Source: a virus
Direction: 5' to 3' (one strand)
Virus record (IMG/VR): IMGVR_UViG_3300030098_001280
Location: 1-54,781 of that record
DNA: 54,781 bases
A model generated the notes under the pieces. That model was not told the DNA's origin. It saw only the letters and a program-made list of their open reading frames with translations, and made no database searches. Below are positions 34,743 to 43,531 of the stretch, in pieces (the stretch's first letter is position 1; the number at the start of each line of letters is the position of its first letter). The translations under genes and the position numbers were made by a program.

Positions 34743-35354
34743 CTATGAGCTAACAGTGGCTTTAATTGTTCCTAAAGACCCTGTATTCCTCCTATTTCTA
34801 AATCTGGTTAAGTCTACTTTTCTAGTTGTTTGTGCTTGTGAATCTTGAGCTTTTGCATAAGCAAGTTGTGCGATTGCTCTATTTTGATACAGCACAGATA
34901 AATTATCATTTCTAGCAATTGCTCCAGCAAATAAGGAAGCAAGTTCAAAGACTAAAGCCTGTTTAAAATAAGGGGGAAAGTTAGCTTCTGATGGTTGAAA
35001 GGTGTAATCAGCTACTACTGTATCAGTAGAAGAAGCATCACACAGTATATCTTGTTCATATCTGTCATATTCAATGACATTGTCGTTTACGGTTACAGTA
35101 TGGATCAACATTGTGCCAGTAGGTACAGCATATTTTGCAGACCATCTAGCTGTTGGTGCCGAGGCATTTCTAGACAATTGTGATTGTTTTGTAGCAAATC
35201 TCCAACGACATCTTGTCAATAGATTTTCTAAGGTAGATTCGTATAATTGACCAGCTACTAAGGATTCTGTTGTATTAGAAGTGAAGTCAGAGATAGTGTT
35301 AGCTCCTACTAGAACCAATGCTTTGCTACATATATCGTACTTACTATCACTCAT
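34743..35354 (-). CDS. Tail tubular protein A (gp11-like adaptor, 203 aa)
   Basis: The 203-residue protein starts KYDICSKALVLVGANTISDF and continues with LENLLTRCRWRFATKQ, the usual pattern of gp11-type adaptors. It joins portal to nozzle and forms fibre-binding sites. Its stop abuts the start of the tail tubular B gene. Confidence 0.88.
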   Translation of the reverse strand: MSDSKYDICSKALVLVGANTISDFTSNTTESLVAGQLYESTLENLLTRCRWRFATKQSQLSRNASAPTARWSAKYAVPTGTMLIHTVTVNDNVIEYDRYEQDILCDASSTDTVVADYTFQPSEANFPPYFKQALVFELASLFAGAIARNDNLSVLYQNRAIAQLAYAKAQDSQAQTTRKVDLTRFRNRRNTGSLGTIKATVSS

Positions 35355-35402
35355 AATTTAAGTGAGGGAGAGGATAAACAAGGAAACTCTCCCTCTGAAA
35401 CA

Positions 35403-35651
35403 TTATGTTCCGTTAGTGCAAGTTACAGTTGCAGCTCCTGTTGCAGATGAAACAATCAATACATCTACAGTTGCAGTACCACCAGTGGCACCTACAGCTA
35501 AGATAATATCAAATTGTTTAAGGTCATCTGTCGAGTTATTAAAATAACCAGAACCAGCAATTGTACTTACAGCGTCAGTACTGTGATAAACGAATAAGTT
35601 TTGATCACCAGCACCAGCTATCTTTTTCAAGTTAGTTGCATCTAAAGCCAT
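35403..35651 (-). CDS. Small virion decoration-like protein (82 aa)
   Basis: The 82-residue product is small, neutral and beta-rich (Gly, Ala, Thr and Val), beginning MALDATNLKKIAGAGDQNLF. It lies right after the major capsid gene, a usual place for head decoration or head-fibre proteins. A GGAGGA Shine-Dalgarno precedes it. The assignment is based on position and composition. Confidence 0.6.
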   Translation of the reverse strand: MALDATNLKKIAGAGDQNLFVYHSTDAVSTIAGSGYFNNSTDDLKQFDIILAVGATGGTATVDVLIVSSATGAATVTCTNGT

Positions 35652-35661
35652 GATATCCTCC

Positions 35662-36486
35662 TTATTCTGCGATTATACATTGTATCATACCGTTTCCGTC
35701 TATTTCGACAGCTCCAGCACTAAAGTACGATGTAATCAAGTTACTGACCTTTTCAGGTACATAGTTCATTTCTGTCCTAACATCTGAACCAGTTGCCAAG
35801 CCAATAGCACTACTGTGCCAAGCGTGACAATCACGGTTGCTAGATGCAACAGTTAATCCCGAATGTGTGAACCACAAGAATCCTAACCAACGCTTAGCGG
35901 TCATGCCACCAGCATAAGGTAGGTCTGCTTCTCCCACATACTCTGCTCTACTGAATTGATCTATTTGTAATAGGTCAGCCCAGCCAGCAGGCGAAACAAC
36001 AAAATATCTTTGTCCGTCATCTGGAACATCTGCTCCACCGAATGTTTCGTACACAGTTAAAGCTTTAGCTAGTGTTAAACCAGCAGAGCCGTGTGCGATA
36101 TTCGCTGAGTTAGATCCAGCGTCCATGACATCAATAATTAATTGGTCCATTTTACGTCCTAGAGCAGCCGCAGCAGATTGCGCCAACACCTGTCTCTCGT
36201 CTATGTTAGTTTTGAGTTCATCTAAACTATCGACATAGTCGGCAGCATAGTAATCGCTCAATGTAACATCAACAGTAGAGTGTGTGACTTCCATAGTATT
36301 GACTTGACCGTGTCTAGATTTAGTAGACGCTGATCCTTTGCCAACCTTTTGGAATCGTGCTTGGTTACCTACGACATTATTAGTTTGTCTAACGGTATTC
36401 TTCAGTTTGGAACCCATCCTCTGGTAAGCCATGTGGACTTCTGCTTCAAACTGCTTAATAAACGCATTAGAAATTTGCGTAGCCAT
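35662..36486 (-). CDS. Major capsid protein (274 aa)
   Basis: The 274-residue protein begins MATQISNAFIKQFEAEVHMAYQ and contains the central TLSDYYAADYVDSLDELK and FVVSPAGWADLLQ blocks typical of HK97-fold capsid proteins of marine podoviruses. It is downstream of scaffold and portal genes and upstream of the adaptor, in normal head-gene order. Length is on the short side for T7-like capsids but normal for this group. Confidence 0.85.
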   Translation of the reverse strand: MATQISNAFIKQFEAEVHMAYQRMGSKLKNTVRQTNNVVGNQARFQKVGKGSASTKSRHGQVNTMEVTHSTVDVTLSDYYAADYVDSLDELKTNIDERQVLAQSAAAALGRKMDQLIIDVMDAGSNSANIAHGSAGLTLAKALTVYETFGGADVPDDGQRYFVVSPAGWADLLQIDQFSRAEYVGEADLPYAGGMTAKRWLGFLWFTHSGLTVASSNRDCHAWHSSAIGLATGSDVRTEMNYVPEKVSNLITSYFSAGAVEIDGNGMIQCIIAE

Positions 36487-36531
36487 ATTAAGCCTCCAAA
36501 TTGTTAATATTAAACTAACAGTTGTCCTTTT

Positions 36532-37059
36532 CTAGCTTATCTCGGTTGTCCATATAGGACCGATATCCCCTAAAATGGGCTGTATATCTTTAGATACCCT
36601 ATGTATCTTCTTATAAAAATACAAAACTTTAGTTGATTTGACAAGTATTTCTTCCTTTTTAAAGTTAAATCCTAGCCATTTTAACCATTTTATGTTCCTT
36701 TTATGCTCAATTGAGATGTAATTGTGTACAAAATTATAATCAGCAAGGAAATAATCTGCCCATTTTTTTGTTCGTTTTGTGAAATAAAACCAATTTTTAT
36801 CTAAATCTTTTGAAGATAACATCCATACTGTACCTTTTTTTGGATCATGAGCTGTTGATATAACGCCAAACATAGCTACTACATTCCCGTCATCTAGTAC
36901 TGTATAGGTATTAACATTCTCTCTGGTATAGCGAAAGGGAGCAATGAGTGCTTCTAAAGGGGTGTTACCCATTGCTGCCACTTCAAATCTATCTAAAGGT
37001 CTTAATTTAAAAGCTAAATCAAAAGCATGGTTTGGTATAGATTTTTCTACATATAACAC
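36532..37059 (-). CDS. GNAT-fold protein, T7 gp13-like (175 aa)
   Basis: The 175-residue protein has a GNAT-like pattern: VVAMFGVIS (beta 4), a central AHDPKKGTVWMLSS segment, and a C-terminal KWLKWLGFNFK as in acyltransferase beta 6-7. T7 gp13 (DUF2833) proteins share this fold and affect virion assembly. No acceptor substrate can be read from sequence. It lies between scaffold and capsid genes. Confidence 0.7.
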   Translation of the reverse strand: MLYVEKSIPNHAFDLAFKLRPLDRFEVAAMGNTPLEALIAPFRYTRENVNTYTVLDDGNVVAMFGVISTAHDPKKGTVWMLSSKDLDKNWFYFTKRTKKWADYFLADYNFVHNYISIEHKRNIKWLKWLGFNFKKEEILVKSTKVLYFYKKIHRVSKDIQPILGDIGPIWTTEIS

Positions 37060-37826
37060 TAGACTTTGCCAGCATTATTTAACCTAGCCCAAGCATCATC
37101 TACTTTTTTAACATAGTCACGATCTCTAAATCTTGAGTCAAAATAACGTTTATCGTTCATCATTTGTTTCACATCAGCAACAGTTAATTCTCTCTCTGGC
37201 TGTGCTACTTGTTCTGATCTTGTCATTTGTGATTTGCCCATGTCCATGATTCTTTCTAATGCTGATATTCCAGTAGCACTAGTACCTAACGTATTTGCTA
37301 TTAGCTCAAATTCTTCTGGTGGAAATTGAGATTTAGCATAATTAGTTACAGCATTTATTCTGTCATTAGCATTTTCTCCTAATTTTTCCATTTCTCCATC
37401 TAAATTTGGTCCAGAATTCATGATGATATCAATCCATTTATTAATACCCTCTTCGTATTGATCTTGGGACAATCCAAATTCTTTACATTTTTCTTCCCAC
37501 CATTCAGTCATTGGGTTTTCTTTTACCATTTCTTCGGTAATTCCCTCTACTAATTTAGGTAATTCATATTTTTCAGGTACTAATTCATCAGCTTCCCCTT
37601 TCAGTTCAGCTAATACTGCCTCTTTCATTTCATCTTTTTTACCAGTAGCAAACTTTTCTAGATTGTTATAAGACTTAATCATGTCGTCTTGTCTTAACTC
37701 TCCAGTCTCTGCATTCCAAAATTTTTCTGGTATATGCTCTGGTCTTTCTGCAATTGTTTCACGTGAAACATCTTCAGTTTGTTGTGGTGCTTCTTCAGTA
37801 GAAGCTGGTGCTTGTTCTTCAGCCAT
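37059..37826 (-). CDS. Scaffold protein (255 aa)
   Basis: This acidic helix-rich 255-residue protein begins with a Glu/Thr/Gln-rich disordered segment, continues with PEKFWNAETGELRQDDMIKSYNNLEK-type sequence near residues 33-55, and ends in a basic region with YFDSRFRDRDYVKKVDDAW. This is the usual layout of podovirus scaffolds: disordered acidic N-terminus and basic capsid-binding C-terminus. It lies between portal and capsid genes. Confidence 0.85.
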   Translation of the reverse strand: MAEEQAPASTEEAPQQTEDVSRETIAERPEHIPEKFWNAETGELRQDDMIKSYNNLEKFATGKKDEMKEAVLAELKGEADELVPEKYELPKLVEGITEEMVKENPMTEWWEEKCKEFGLSQDQYEEGINKWIDIIMNSGPNLDGEMEKLGENANDRINAVTNYAKSQFPPEEFELIANTLGTSATGISALERIMDMGKSQMTRSEQVAQPERELTVADVKQMMNDKRYFDSRFRDRDYVKKVDDAWARLNNAGKV

Positions 37827-38106
37827 CTTGTTTCTCCTTTACTGTGTTTTGTGATAGACCTTTGTTTACTCTTCTTTGGATCAAACCCACCAAATAACGT
37901 TGTCCCTCTAAATGCCTTAGCTGTGAATCAGATATCTCTGGTCCAGCTACTGCTTCGAGAGTCAATGCTTTAAGGTGTTTTAAGACTTCAGCCCCTCCTG
38001 GGGTATTGAACAAAGCGTAAAACAAAGTATTTAAGTTCTCCTCAGCTTTTGGTTCTCGTTTAACTCCATCTAAACCAATTAGCATATTGGGCTTTTTCTC
38101 TGTCAT
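37819..38106 (-). CDS. Bbp19-like small head-region protein (95 aa)
   Basis: The 95-residue protein has LFYALFNTPGGAEVLKHLKAL (in part, near 28-46) and HLEGQRYLVGLIQRRVNKG near 65-83, the pattern of the Bbp19 family (Bordetella phage BPP-1) usually encoded between portal and scaffold. Its role is not known in detail, but it is a steady member of podovirus head operons. Confidence 0.75.
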   Translation of the reverse strand: MTEKKPNMLIGLDGVKREPKAEENLNTLFYALFNTPGGAEVLKHLKALTLEAVAGPEISDSQLRHLEGQRYLVGLIQRRVNKGLSQNTVKEKQDG

Positions 38107-38114
38107 AGTTACTC

Positions 38115-39695
38115 CTATTGAGGAGGTGCCTCCTCTTGTTGTTGCATTTGTTGTTGTTGCATCATCTCTTGCATTTGCTGAGCTGCTGCTTGCATTTCCT
38201 CTGGAGATCGTATTAATTCCTCTGGAATGCCTAGTTTTTTAGCCAAATGTTTAGCAACTTGGTCTTGTTTAATGAGTATATTCATCAATTCAGGACCCAC
38301 TCTGCCTTGTATTAAAGCTAAAAATCTGTCTAAATTTGCTACATCTTGTTGATTTTGTGCCTGTGCCAATGGAGATGAGGATCTAACTTTAACTTCTCTG
38401 CCATTGATAATAGGAATTTGTATTCTTCCTTGCTTTTTAAGTATATGCACAACTCTCTGTAGCACTGGTGTTACCATTTCTGACTGTAATCTGCCAAATG
38501 CAGCGCCAATTTGTCTTGATAAATCTGCTTGTCTTTCAGCTACCTCAGTAGCAGACATAGGTGTTTTCTCGTTTGGAGTACCTAACATATCGTTATATAA
38601 GGCTTTTTTAATATTGTTCCTCATATCTCTGATAACCAAATCAGATACTTGGAAATTACCAGCTGGTGGTATTGGTGTTAATCCTTGTGACCCAGCAGCC
38701 TTTGGTATAACGGTTCCAGGGATTAATTGGATATTATCAACATTGATAACGCCATCATCTTCTACCTGATACATACCTGAGATTGCCATTTGAGCGTTTT
38801 CTAAGATTAATTCTACGGTTAAGTTAGCTACTTTGATAGCTGGTAAGGCTAATTGTAATGGTCCTCTACCATATACTTCGCCAGCACATTTGCTCCAGCG
38901 ATATACAACATATGGGTTAGATCCTAGACCTTTATACATTTCTGTATAGAGTTTATCTTCAAATTCTTTAGCAATAGCACAGAAATGATACTCTTCTTCC
39001 TTAGTGTTAAAGTAATTTCTATACACTACTTCAATAATTTCACATTCTTTATCTGGCTGTTTCTCCATAGCCATTAACAGTTTATCCCCAAAAGTAGCTC
39101 CTGGGTAAGCAACAGCTAATTCGCTCATTTTAATCATTCTTTTTCTAAAAATATGGTCAACTTTGTCGTCATGTCCTGAAGTCATGTAAATATGTGGTAG
39201 GGGTACAGCTTTAAACTTAACAGGGTTGGTAGCATCTCCCTCTTCTACTAGCAATACCCCTGTGCCTAGAGCGATATCTAGGAATGATTCGTGTATTTCT
39301 TGTGAAAAGTTAGAATTCTGTAGTATTTCAAAGACATAATCCGTTACATCGTCAAGCATTTGATTGACTTCTTTCTCTTGTTCTTTAGGAATCTCGCTTC
39401 CAGCTACAAAATCAGCCCATCTGGCATAGTTTGGTACGATTCCAGCCTGTAATCTAGAGGCAAATTCTTGTACTCCGACTACTGCTGTCTCATCAAAGAT
39501 GCGATCCGTACGTCTTCTGCCTGGAGTTTCGGTATAAAAGCTTTCTCTTTGTGGTAAAGCGTACTCATAACACTCTTCAAATACACCATTCCATTGATCT
39601 TTAAGCATTCTAGCGTATTCATAGCGTTTAAGTAGCTGTCTAACAGGGTTACTGCTGTAATCTATTTGTGCTTCTGTTTTAACTTCTACTACCAT
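38115..39695 (-). CDS. Portal (head-tail connector) protein (526 aa)
   Basis: The 526-residue protein matches T7-type connectors: an N-terminal LLKRYEYARMLKDQWNGVFEE-like helix, PQRESFY near 51, GVQEFASRLQAGIVPNYARW-type sequence near 75-93, and MSATEVAERQ near 383. The last 30 residues are Gln/Met-rich (repeated MQQQ), a low-complexity tail. It forms the dodecameric packaging vertex with the terminase encoded upstream. Confidence 0.9.
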   Translation of the reverse strand: MVVEVKTEAQIDYSSNPVRQLLKRYEYARMLKDQWNGVFEECYEYALPQRESFYTETPGRRRTDRIFDETAVVGVQEFASRLQAGIVPNYARWADFVAGSEIPKEQEKEVNQMLDDVTDYVFEILQNSNFSQEIHESFLDIALGTGVLLVEEGDATNPVKFKAVPLPHIYMTSGHDDKVDHIFRKRMIKMSELAVAYPGATFGDKLLMAMEKQPDKECEIIEVVYRNYFNTKEEEYHFCAIAKEFEDKLYTEMYKGLGSNPYVVYRWSKCAGEVYGRGPLQLALPAIKVANLTVELILENAQMAISGMYQVEDDGVINVDNIQLIPGTVIPKAAGSQGLTPIPPAGNFQVSDLVIRDMRNNIKKALYNDMLGTPNEKTPMSATEVAERQADLSRQIGAAFGRLQSEMVTPVLQRVVHILKKQGRIQIPIINGREVKVRSSSPLAQAQNQQDVANLDRFLALIQGRVGPELMNILIKQDQVAKHLAKKLGIPEELIRSPEEMQAAAQQMQEMMQQQQMQQQEEAPPQ

Positions 39696-39958
39696 TATGC
39701 GCCTAATGTTTTTCTAGAGAGCATTTGTTGATCTAAAGCAAACCCAGCGCCTCCTTTAGCACCCATAAGTAAGTTTCTGCCGCCAAATTTAGTAGCGTAT
39801 TGAGCTACTCTCTTTTCAAATAATTCATTTTTTAACTGAGTAGCTTCTCTGTTAGCTATCTCTCTTTCTCTTTTACGAATAGCTTTACCTTGCACATCTT
39901 CCGTTACAGGTGGAGGAGGTGGTATGTTAATGCTTGGGCTACTTCCTCCAATACACAT
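39695..39958 (-). CDS. Small Pro-rich protein before the portal gene (87 aa)
   Basis: The 87-residue protein begins MCIGGSSPSINIPPPPP and continues with a charged helix rich in Arg, Glu and Lys, ending in GGAGFALDQQMLSRKTLGA. Small proteins of this MCIGG type frequently lie between terminase and portal genes in marine podoviruses. The Cys near the N-terminus might be lipidated only if a cryptic signal existed, which I do not see. Function unknown. Confidence 0.7.
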   Translation of the reverse strand: MCIGGSSPSINIPPPPPVTEDVQGKAIRKREREIANREATQLKNELFEKRVAQYATKFGGRNLLMGAKGGAGFALDQQMLSRKTLGA

Positions 39959-41463
39959 TATTTTCTTCTCTCATATACTCTCTTTGGTTTTAAATCAAAG
40001 ACATTAAATTCTTTTTTAGCTATTCTAGGTTTAGCATTTTTTGTCCCTACGGTCAATTGTCTTCCCTCCCCAGCGCCCAATAACATATACTGTAGAGCGT
40101 CATGTATATGTGAAAACCTGTTCTTGCAAGGTTTTTCTTCATAGCGTTCCCCTGATACTTGTAGTCTTCTGTAATGATATCCTCCATCAAAACCTCGTAT
40201 AATGTTAGTACATTTAGGATCTATCAATATTCCAGAATCCCCATCTATCATTCTTTGCAACGTAACATTAACTGCTTCTAATCTCAACATAACATCGTTA
40301 CTTGGAGCTGGTCTTGCCGTGATTCCACGCCCTCTAAGTATCTGAAATGGGGTAGATTCGTCTGTTTGCGCTCTATGATCGCCAGCTGGATCGCCAAATA
40401 TCACAAAGTTTTTAGGTAAATACTCTGCCATTTTCTGTTTCATAAGGTCTGAAAAGCGTAATATACCCATATCTTCAGCTACAAGCTCATCAATAATGAG
40501 CCATCTGCCCCTAACTCTCTGCCCAAATACACAAGCTGGGGTCAATCCAAAGTCAATCCCTACGTAAATAGGAGCTTCTTTCATGATTGCAACATCCGAT
40601 CTAGCTACATGGACATCCTTTCTAAACATCTCATAGACTGGTTTACCATCCTCAATTTGTCCTAGTTTATTGAGTACATAGACATCAATCCATGATTTAG
40701 TTTTACCTCGTATAATATTTTTATAGTATTCAGGGGTAAGGTTTTTACCATTTTCTTTATCTGGATTCTCATCATATTTTTCAAATTCTTTGTCTTTGTT
40801 AAACACTTCTGTCATTGCTGGAGGCTGATTAAAGAAGATCCAATTGTCTGGTTTGACTAACATCTTAGCCTCCTGTTTGGTAATATAATCAGGAATTACA
40901 GTCTCTCCAGCTAATATAGCCCACCAATGATCCGTATCTGGAGGGTTAGTATCAGCTATAACACCATACCAGCTAGGACCACCATCTCGCATACTAGGAT
41001 AACGTCCAACCCGCATAGTACAAGCATCAACGATTGACTTAGGTATCTCTCTTGCTTCATTGATCCACACTCCTGTCAATTCTAATGACAATAATTTCTT
41101 TACATCTTCTGGTCTATCTAAGGCTAAAAAGATAACTTCAAGCTCAATATCGCCTTTTTTTATCTCATGAGTATAGGGAACCGACCATTTGAAGTTGCCC
41201 CAATTTTGCTCAGGCATCCAATCTAACCATGTTTTAATGGTAGTTGTTTTAAGTTGTGGATTGGTATTTCTAATAACCGCCCACCTAGATCGTCTCTTTC
41301 CATCCTCCCCAGGCTTCTGCTCAATGGCTCTTCTTAGTATTTCAATACAACATGAAACTGATTTACCTGATCCAACAGGTCCCCTCAATCCCCTGAAAAA
41401 GGAATTGTCTTTCATGAATTGTTTGATTATCTCGCCATCTGGCTTATAGCTTAATGATACCAT
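39958..41463 (-). CDS. Terminase large subunit (501 aa)
   Basis: The ATPase has Walker A GPVGSGKS at residues 28-35 and Walker B VWINE at 132-136. The RNase H-fold nuclease carries D304 in VGIDFG, an acidic FGDPAGD near 355-361 and a late HDALQYMLL. Length is normal. It powers headful or site-specific packaging into the portal encoded downstream. The start overlaps the previous small gene by 20 bases. Confidence 0.93.
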   Translation of the reverse strand: MVSLSYKPDGEIIKQFMKDNSFFRGLRGPVGSGKSVSCCIEILRRAIEQKPGEDGKRRSRWAVIRNTNPQLKTTTIKTWLDWMPEQNWGNFKWSVPYTHEIKKGDIELEVIFLALDRPEDVKKLLSLELTGVWINEAREIPKSIVDACTMRVGRYPSMRDGGPSWYGVIADTNPPDTDHWWAILAGETVIPDYITKQEAKMLVKPDNWIFFNQPPAMTEVFNKDKEFEKYDENPDKENGKNLTPEYYKNIIRGKTKSWIDVYVLNKLGQIEDGKPVYEMFRKDVHVARSDVAIMKEAPIYVGIDFGLTPACVFGQRVRGRWLIIDELVAEDMGILRFSDLMKQKMAEYLPKNFVIFGDPAGDHRAQTDESTPFQILRGRGITARPAPSNDVMLRLEAVNVTLQRMIDGDSGILIDPKCTNIIRGFDGGYHYRRLQVSGERYEEKPCKNRFSHIHDALQYMLLGAGEGRQLTVGTKNAKPRIAKKEFNVFDLKPKRVYERRK

Positions 41464-41668
41464 CGTCTGTAACTACCCTTTTATTGGTTACCATTTGATA
41501 CAATTGTTCTAATGTCTCTGGAGTAAGCGTCTCAAGGACCTTATCAGCCTCATAATCGCTTACAAATTCTTTTGGGTAGTCTTTCATGTACCGAAGTTTA
41601 ACGGCTTGTCTGAGCTTCTTAAGACCGTCAAATGAGTATTTATTAAGTTTCTCTATGGAGTGTGCCAT
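41444..41668 (-). CDS. Hypothetical protein between terminase subunits (74 aa)
   Basis: This helix-rich basic 74-residue product (MAHSIEKLNKYSFDGLKKLR at its start) lies between the small and large terminase genes and overlaps both. A packaging accessory role is suggested by position only. Confidence 0.65.
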   Translation of the reverse strand: MAHSIEKLNKYSFDGLKKLRQAVKLRYMKDYPKEFVSDYEADKVLETLTPETLEQLYQMVTNKRVVTDDGIIKL

Positions 41669-42039
41669 TACTTGAGGTCAATATTGATGGAAAAATCGCC
41701 AGATACAATGTGTTGGTTCTTCTCAGCTGGTTTAAATCCAGCACGATCTAACAAATCTTTGCTCGCCTCTAGCTGAACATACTCACTTTGAGCAGAATTA
41801 GAGAGTCTAAGTACGCTATTTAGGGCTTTATGGCTAGAATAACCAATCTTATTGCGCACTTGTTGTAGATAATATTCCTGTACTTCTGGCTTATGCAGTA
41901 GTTTAGAGGCATTGACACGAGCTGAATTGCCTTTATAACCAATTTCTTTAGCGGCATCCGTGATCGTACAATTTTTTTCAATTAAAATTTTGACTAGTTG
42001 CTTTGCTTTCTCTGGTAATGGTTTGGATAATTGCTTCAT
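41668..42039 (-). CDS. Terminase small subunit (123 aa)
   Basis: The 123-residue protein has a helix-turn-helix near residues 20-45 (KNCTITDAAKEIGYKGNSAR) followed by ASKLLHKPEVQEYY, characteristic of TerS proteins that recognise the packaging site. It precedes the large subunit in the usual order. Start ATGA overlaps the stop of the gene at 42036. Confidence 0.85.
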   Translation of the reverse strand: MKQLSKPLPEKAKQLVKILIEKNCTITDAAKEIGYKGNSARVNASKLLHKPEVQEYYLQQVRNKIGYSSHKALNSVLRLSNSAQSEYVQLEASKDLLDRAGFKPAEKNQHIVSGDFSINIDLK

Positions 42040-42209
42040 TGGTTGTCAATTAGCTCCTTAGCCATGAATGTAGCCTCTTCTCTGGTATAACCTTTGAGCA
42101 TTTTCATCTCAATATAGTCTTTAACCTTAACGTTTCTCTCTTGCCTTTGTAATTTATCCTCGTTTTGAATAATTTTTTTGGCTCTTTTTAGGTTTTTTTC
42201 TATACTCAT
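42036..42209 (-). CDS. Small charged hypothetical protein (57 aa)
   Basis: An intact 57-codon frame fills the gap between TerS and the gene at 42216, starting ATG at 42207-42209 and ending in a TGA that overlaps the TerS start. The product is Lys/Glu-rich and helical (MSIEKNLKRAKKIIQNE at start; KGYTREEATFMAKEL near 40). It is too small for many gene finders but is coupled on both sides. Confidence 0.6.
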   Translation of the reverse strand: MSIEKNLKRAKKIIQNEDKLQRQERNVKVKDYIEMKMLKGYTREEATFMAKELIDNQ

Positions 42210-42215
42210 TTGCCA

Positions 42216-42899
42216 TTAATAGCCTTGATATGCTCTGTATTTGCTTTTATCTTTAACCTTAATGCCATGTTTTTTGTGCAATTGTCTCATTTTAGCGTAA
42301 TATCCCTCTAAATCTCCAGCTTTGGTAGTATGAGTGGTTACCTTACCAGTAGATGATTTAGGTCCAGATCCTTGCCATTCTCCATCTAATTTCCATTGTT
42401 TATTTTTTTTATCAAATTTTGGCAAATTATACTTTGATGTATCCCAGGGCTGTTTGTTTTTAGTAGTATAAGCACCTTTTATCTTAGGAGTGGTATTGGT
42501 TAATCTTTGAGTATTGGTCATCATATCAGAGTATGAGGAAATTAAAGATTGACCTGTTGGTCCTTGAAAGGCTTTAGCGTTTTTCGCCATTTTTTCAGCC
42601 GTGTTCTTAGCTTTATTAAATCCAGCTACCAATTGTTGTCCTGTAGGCTTTTTAAAACCAGATTTTTCATAGAGCGATTTGATATGAGATCCATAGAGTT
42701 TCATACCCATTTTATTAAACATCGCTTGTGATGGGTTTGGTTGAGTAAATTTTTTCTTATTGGATCTAACGGTATCAGCTGTCCTTAAGCTTGCTCCTAA
42801 CTCTAGAATTCCTTTCTTTATACCAGCTTGAGTTGAAGTCTTTATCAAACTCTTTTTAGCTGATTCATCCCATGCTCCATATCCTGTTCCTTTTGGCAT
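42216..42899 (-). CDS. Basic late hypothetical protein (227 aa)
   Basis: The 227-residue protein is strongly basic (many Lys, with Gly, Thr and Asn) and starts MPKGTGYGAWDESAKKSL. No domain is recognised. It is second in the late operon, after the AT-hook-like peptide, and both begin MP-x-G. A DNA-binding or packaging-related role is possible from charge and position. Confidence 0.65.
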   Translation of the reverse strand: MPKGTGYGAWDESAKKSLIKTSTQAGIKKGILELGASLRTADTVRSNKKKFTQPNPSQAMFNKMGMKLYGSHIKSLYEKSGFKKPTGQQLVAGFNKAKNTAEKMAKNAKAFQGPTGQSLISSYSDMMTNTQRLTNTTPKIKGAYTTKNKQPWDTSKYNLPKFDKKNKQWKLDGEWQGSGPKSSTGKVTTHTTKAGDLEGYYAKMRQLHKKHGIKVKDKSKYRAYQGY

Positions 42900-42901
42900 A
42901 A

Positions 42902-42967
42902 TTATTTACCTCTCTTCTTAGTAGGTCTACCTCTTTTCTTACCATATGTTCCTGGTCCGCTTGGCAT
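42902..42967 (-). CDS. 21-residue AT-hook-like basic peptide
   Basis: A complete small frame starts at 42967 behind AAGGAG and ends with TAA two bases before the next gene. The peptide reads MPSGPGTYGKKRGRP then a basic tail. The RGRP core with flanking Lys/Arg is an AT-hook, which binds the minor groove of AT-rich DNA. It is the first coding unit of the late operon. The strong ribosome site and clean boundaries argue it is real. Confidence 0.6.
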   Translation of the reverse strand: MPSGPGTYGKKRGRPTKKRGK

Positions 42968-43082
42968 ACTCTCTTCTCCTTAAAAATTTTTTTTAAAGCC
43001 GTTTTTATTCGTCTCTCTCTTGTTGTATCACAATTGTGTGGGAAAAGTCAAAGACCTTGAAAGAAAATAATGCGAGGGGAGG

Positions 43083-43137
43083 ACCCCTACTATCGTAGTG
43101 GCTTCAGTTTTTGAACCCCTACCCCCTGGGTAGTGGC
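43083..43137. repeat. Two paired hairpins with conserved arms
   Basis: Two units share arms ACCCCTAC and TAGTGGC: 43083-43102 (loop TATC) and 43115-43137 (CTACCC-CCT-GGGTAG stem). The string GGACCCCTAC at 43081-43090 also occurs at 211-220. They lie in the 563-base divergent non-coding region next to the packaging genes, so a packaging-site, terminator or protein-binding role is possible. Confidence 0.5.
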
Positions 43138-43156
43138 AAAAACAATCAGAAAAAGT

Positions 43157-43200
43157 CACGAGGCAAGCTCGTGTCATATTAATCTGGGACGAGCCCAGAT
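43157..43200. repeat. Tandem perfect hairpins in divergent region
   Basis: CACGAG-GCAAG-CTCGTG occupies 43157-43173 and ATCTGGG-ACGAG-CCCAGAT occupies 43182-43200. Both stems are perfect with five-base loops, nine bases apart. No T run follows, so they are not ordinary terminators. The rest of 42968-43531 holds a GT-repeat near 43333-43344 and no credible gene. Confidence 0.55.
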
Positions 43201-43486
43201 GATGATACGACAAATCAGGGTACGATGAGAGGAAAGGGAGATATATATTCCACGAGTCTAATGACAATGCAACCTTTTAGTTCACGTCTTCATTGGTTCC
43301 CCCACATTCCTCTCACTCTATTCGTATCCTAAGTGTGTGTGTGTCACGTACATTTGTAACCTCGATTAGTACCTCTTTCATTCACGAGGAATGTACCACC
43401 CCCAATTCAGTCTGTGAACGAAAAGGACATGATTATTCTTTTGCATTTCGCATTGCCATTAGACATCGTGGAATAGTCAAAGATAT

Positions 43487-43505
43487 AGTAAATAGAATAT
43501 TTACT
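43487..43505. promoter_or_regulatory. Perfect dyad upstream of the second early module
   Basis: AGTAAATA (43487-43494) and TATTTACT (43498-43505) are perfect inverted repeats around GAA, 26 bases before the start codon at 43532. Size and symmetry suit a repressor operator. It may be bound by the LexA-type wHTH protein encoded at 51257, but nothing in the sequence proves this. Confidence 0.4.
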
Positions 43506-43531
43506 GTTAATTAAAGTTATGGAGGTTAATC

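Noticed and set aside
39695-39958. Lipoprotein reading of the MCIGG protein
   Set aside because: No signal-peptide hydrophobic stretch precedes the Cys, so lipidation is not supported.
43028-43267. 79-residue minus-strand frame in the divergent region
   Set aside because: Crosses four hairpins, lacks a ribosome site and lies upstream of the late operon start.
43293-43514. 73-residue plus-strand frame in the divergent region
   Set aside because: No Shine-Dalgarno, ends inside the dyad and promoter region, odd Ser/Cys/His-rich composition.
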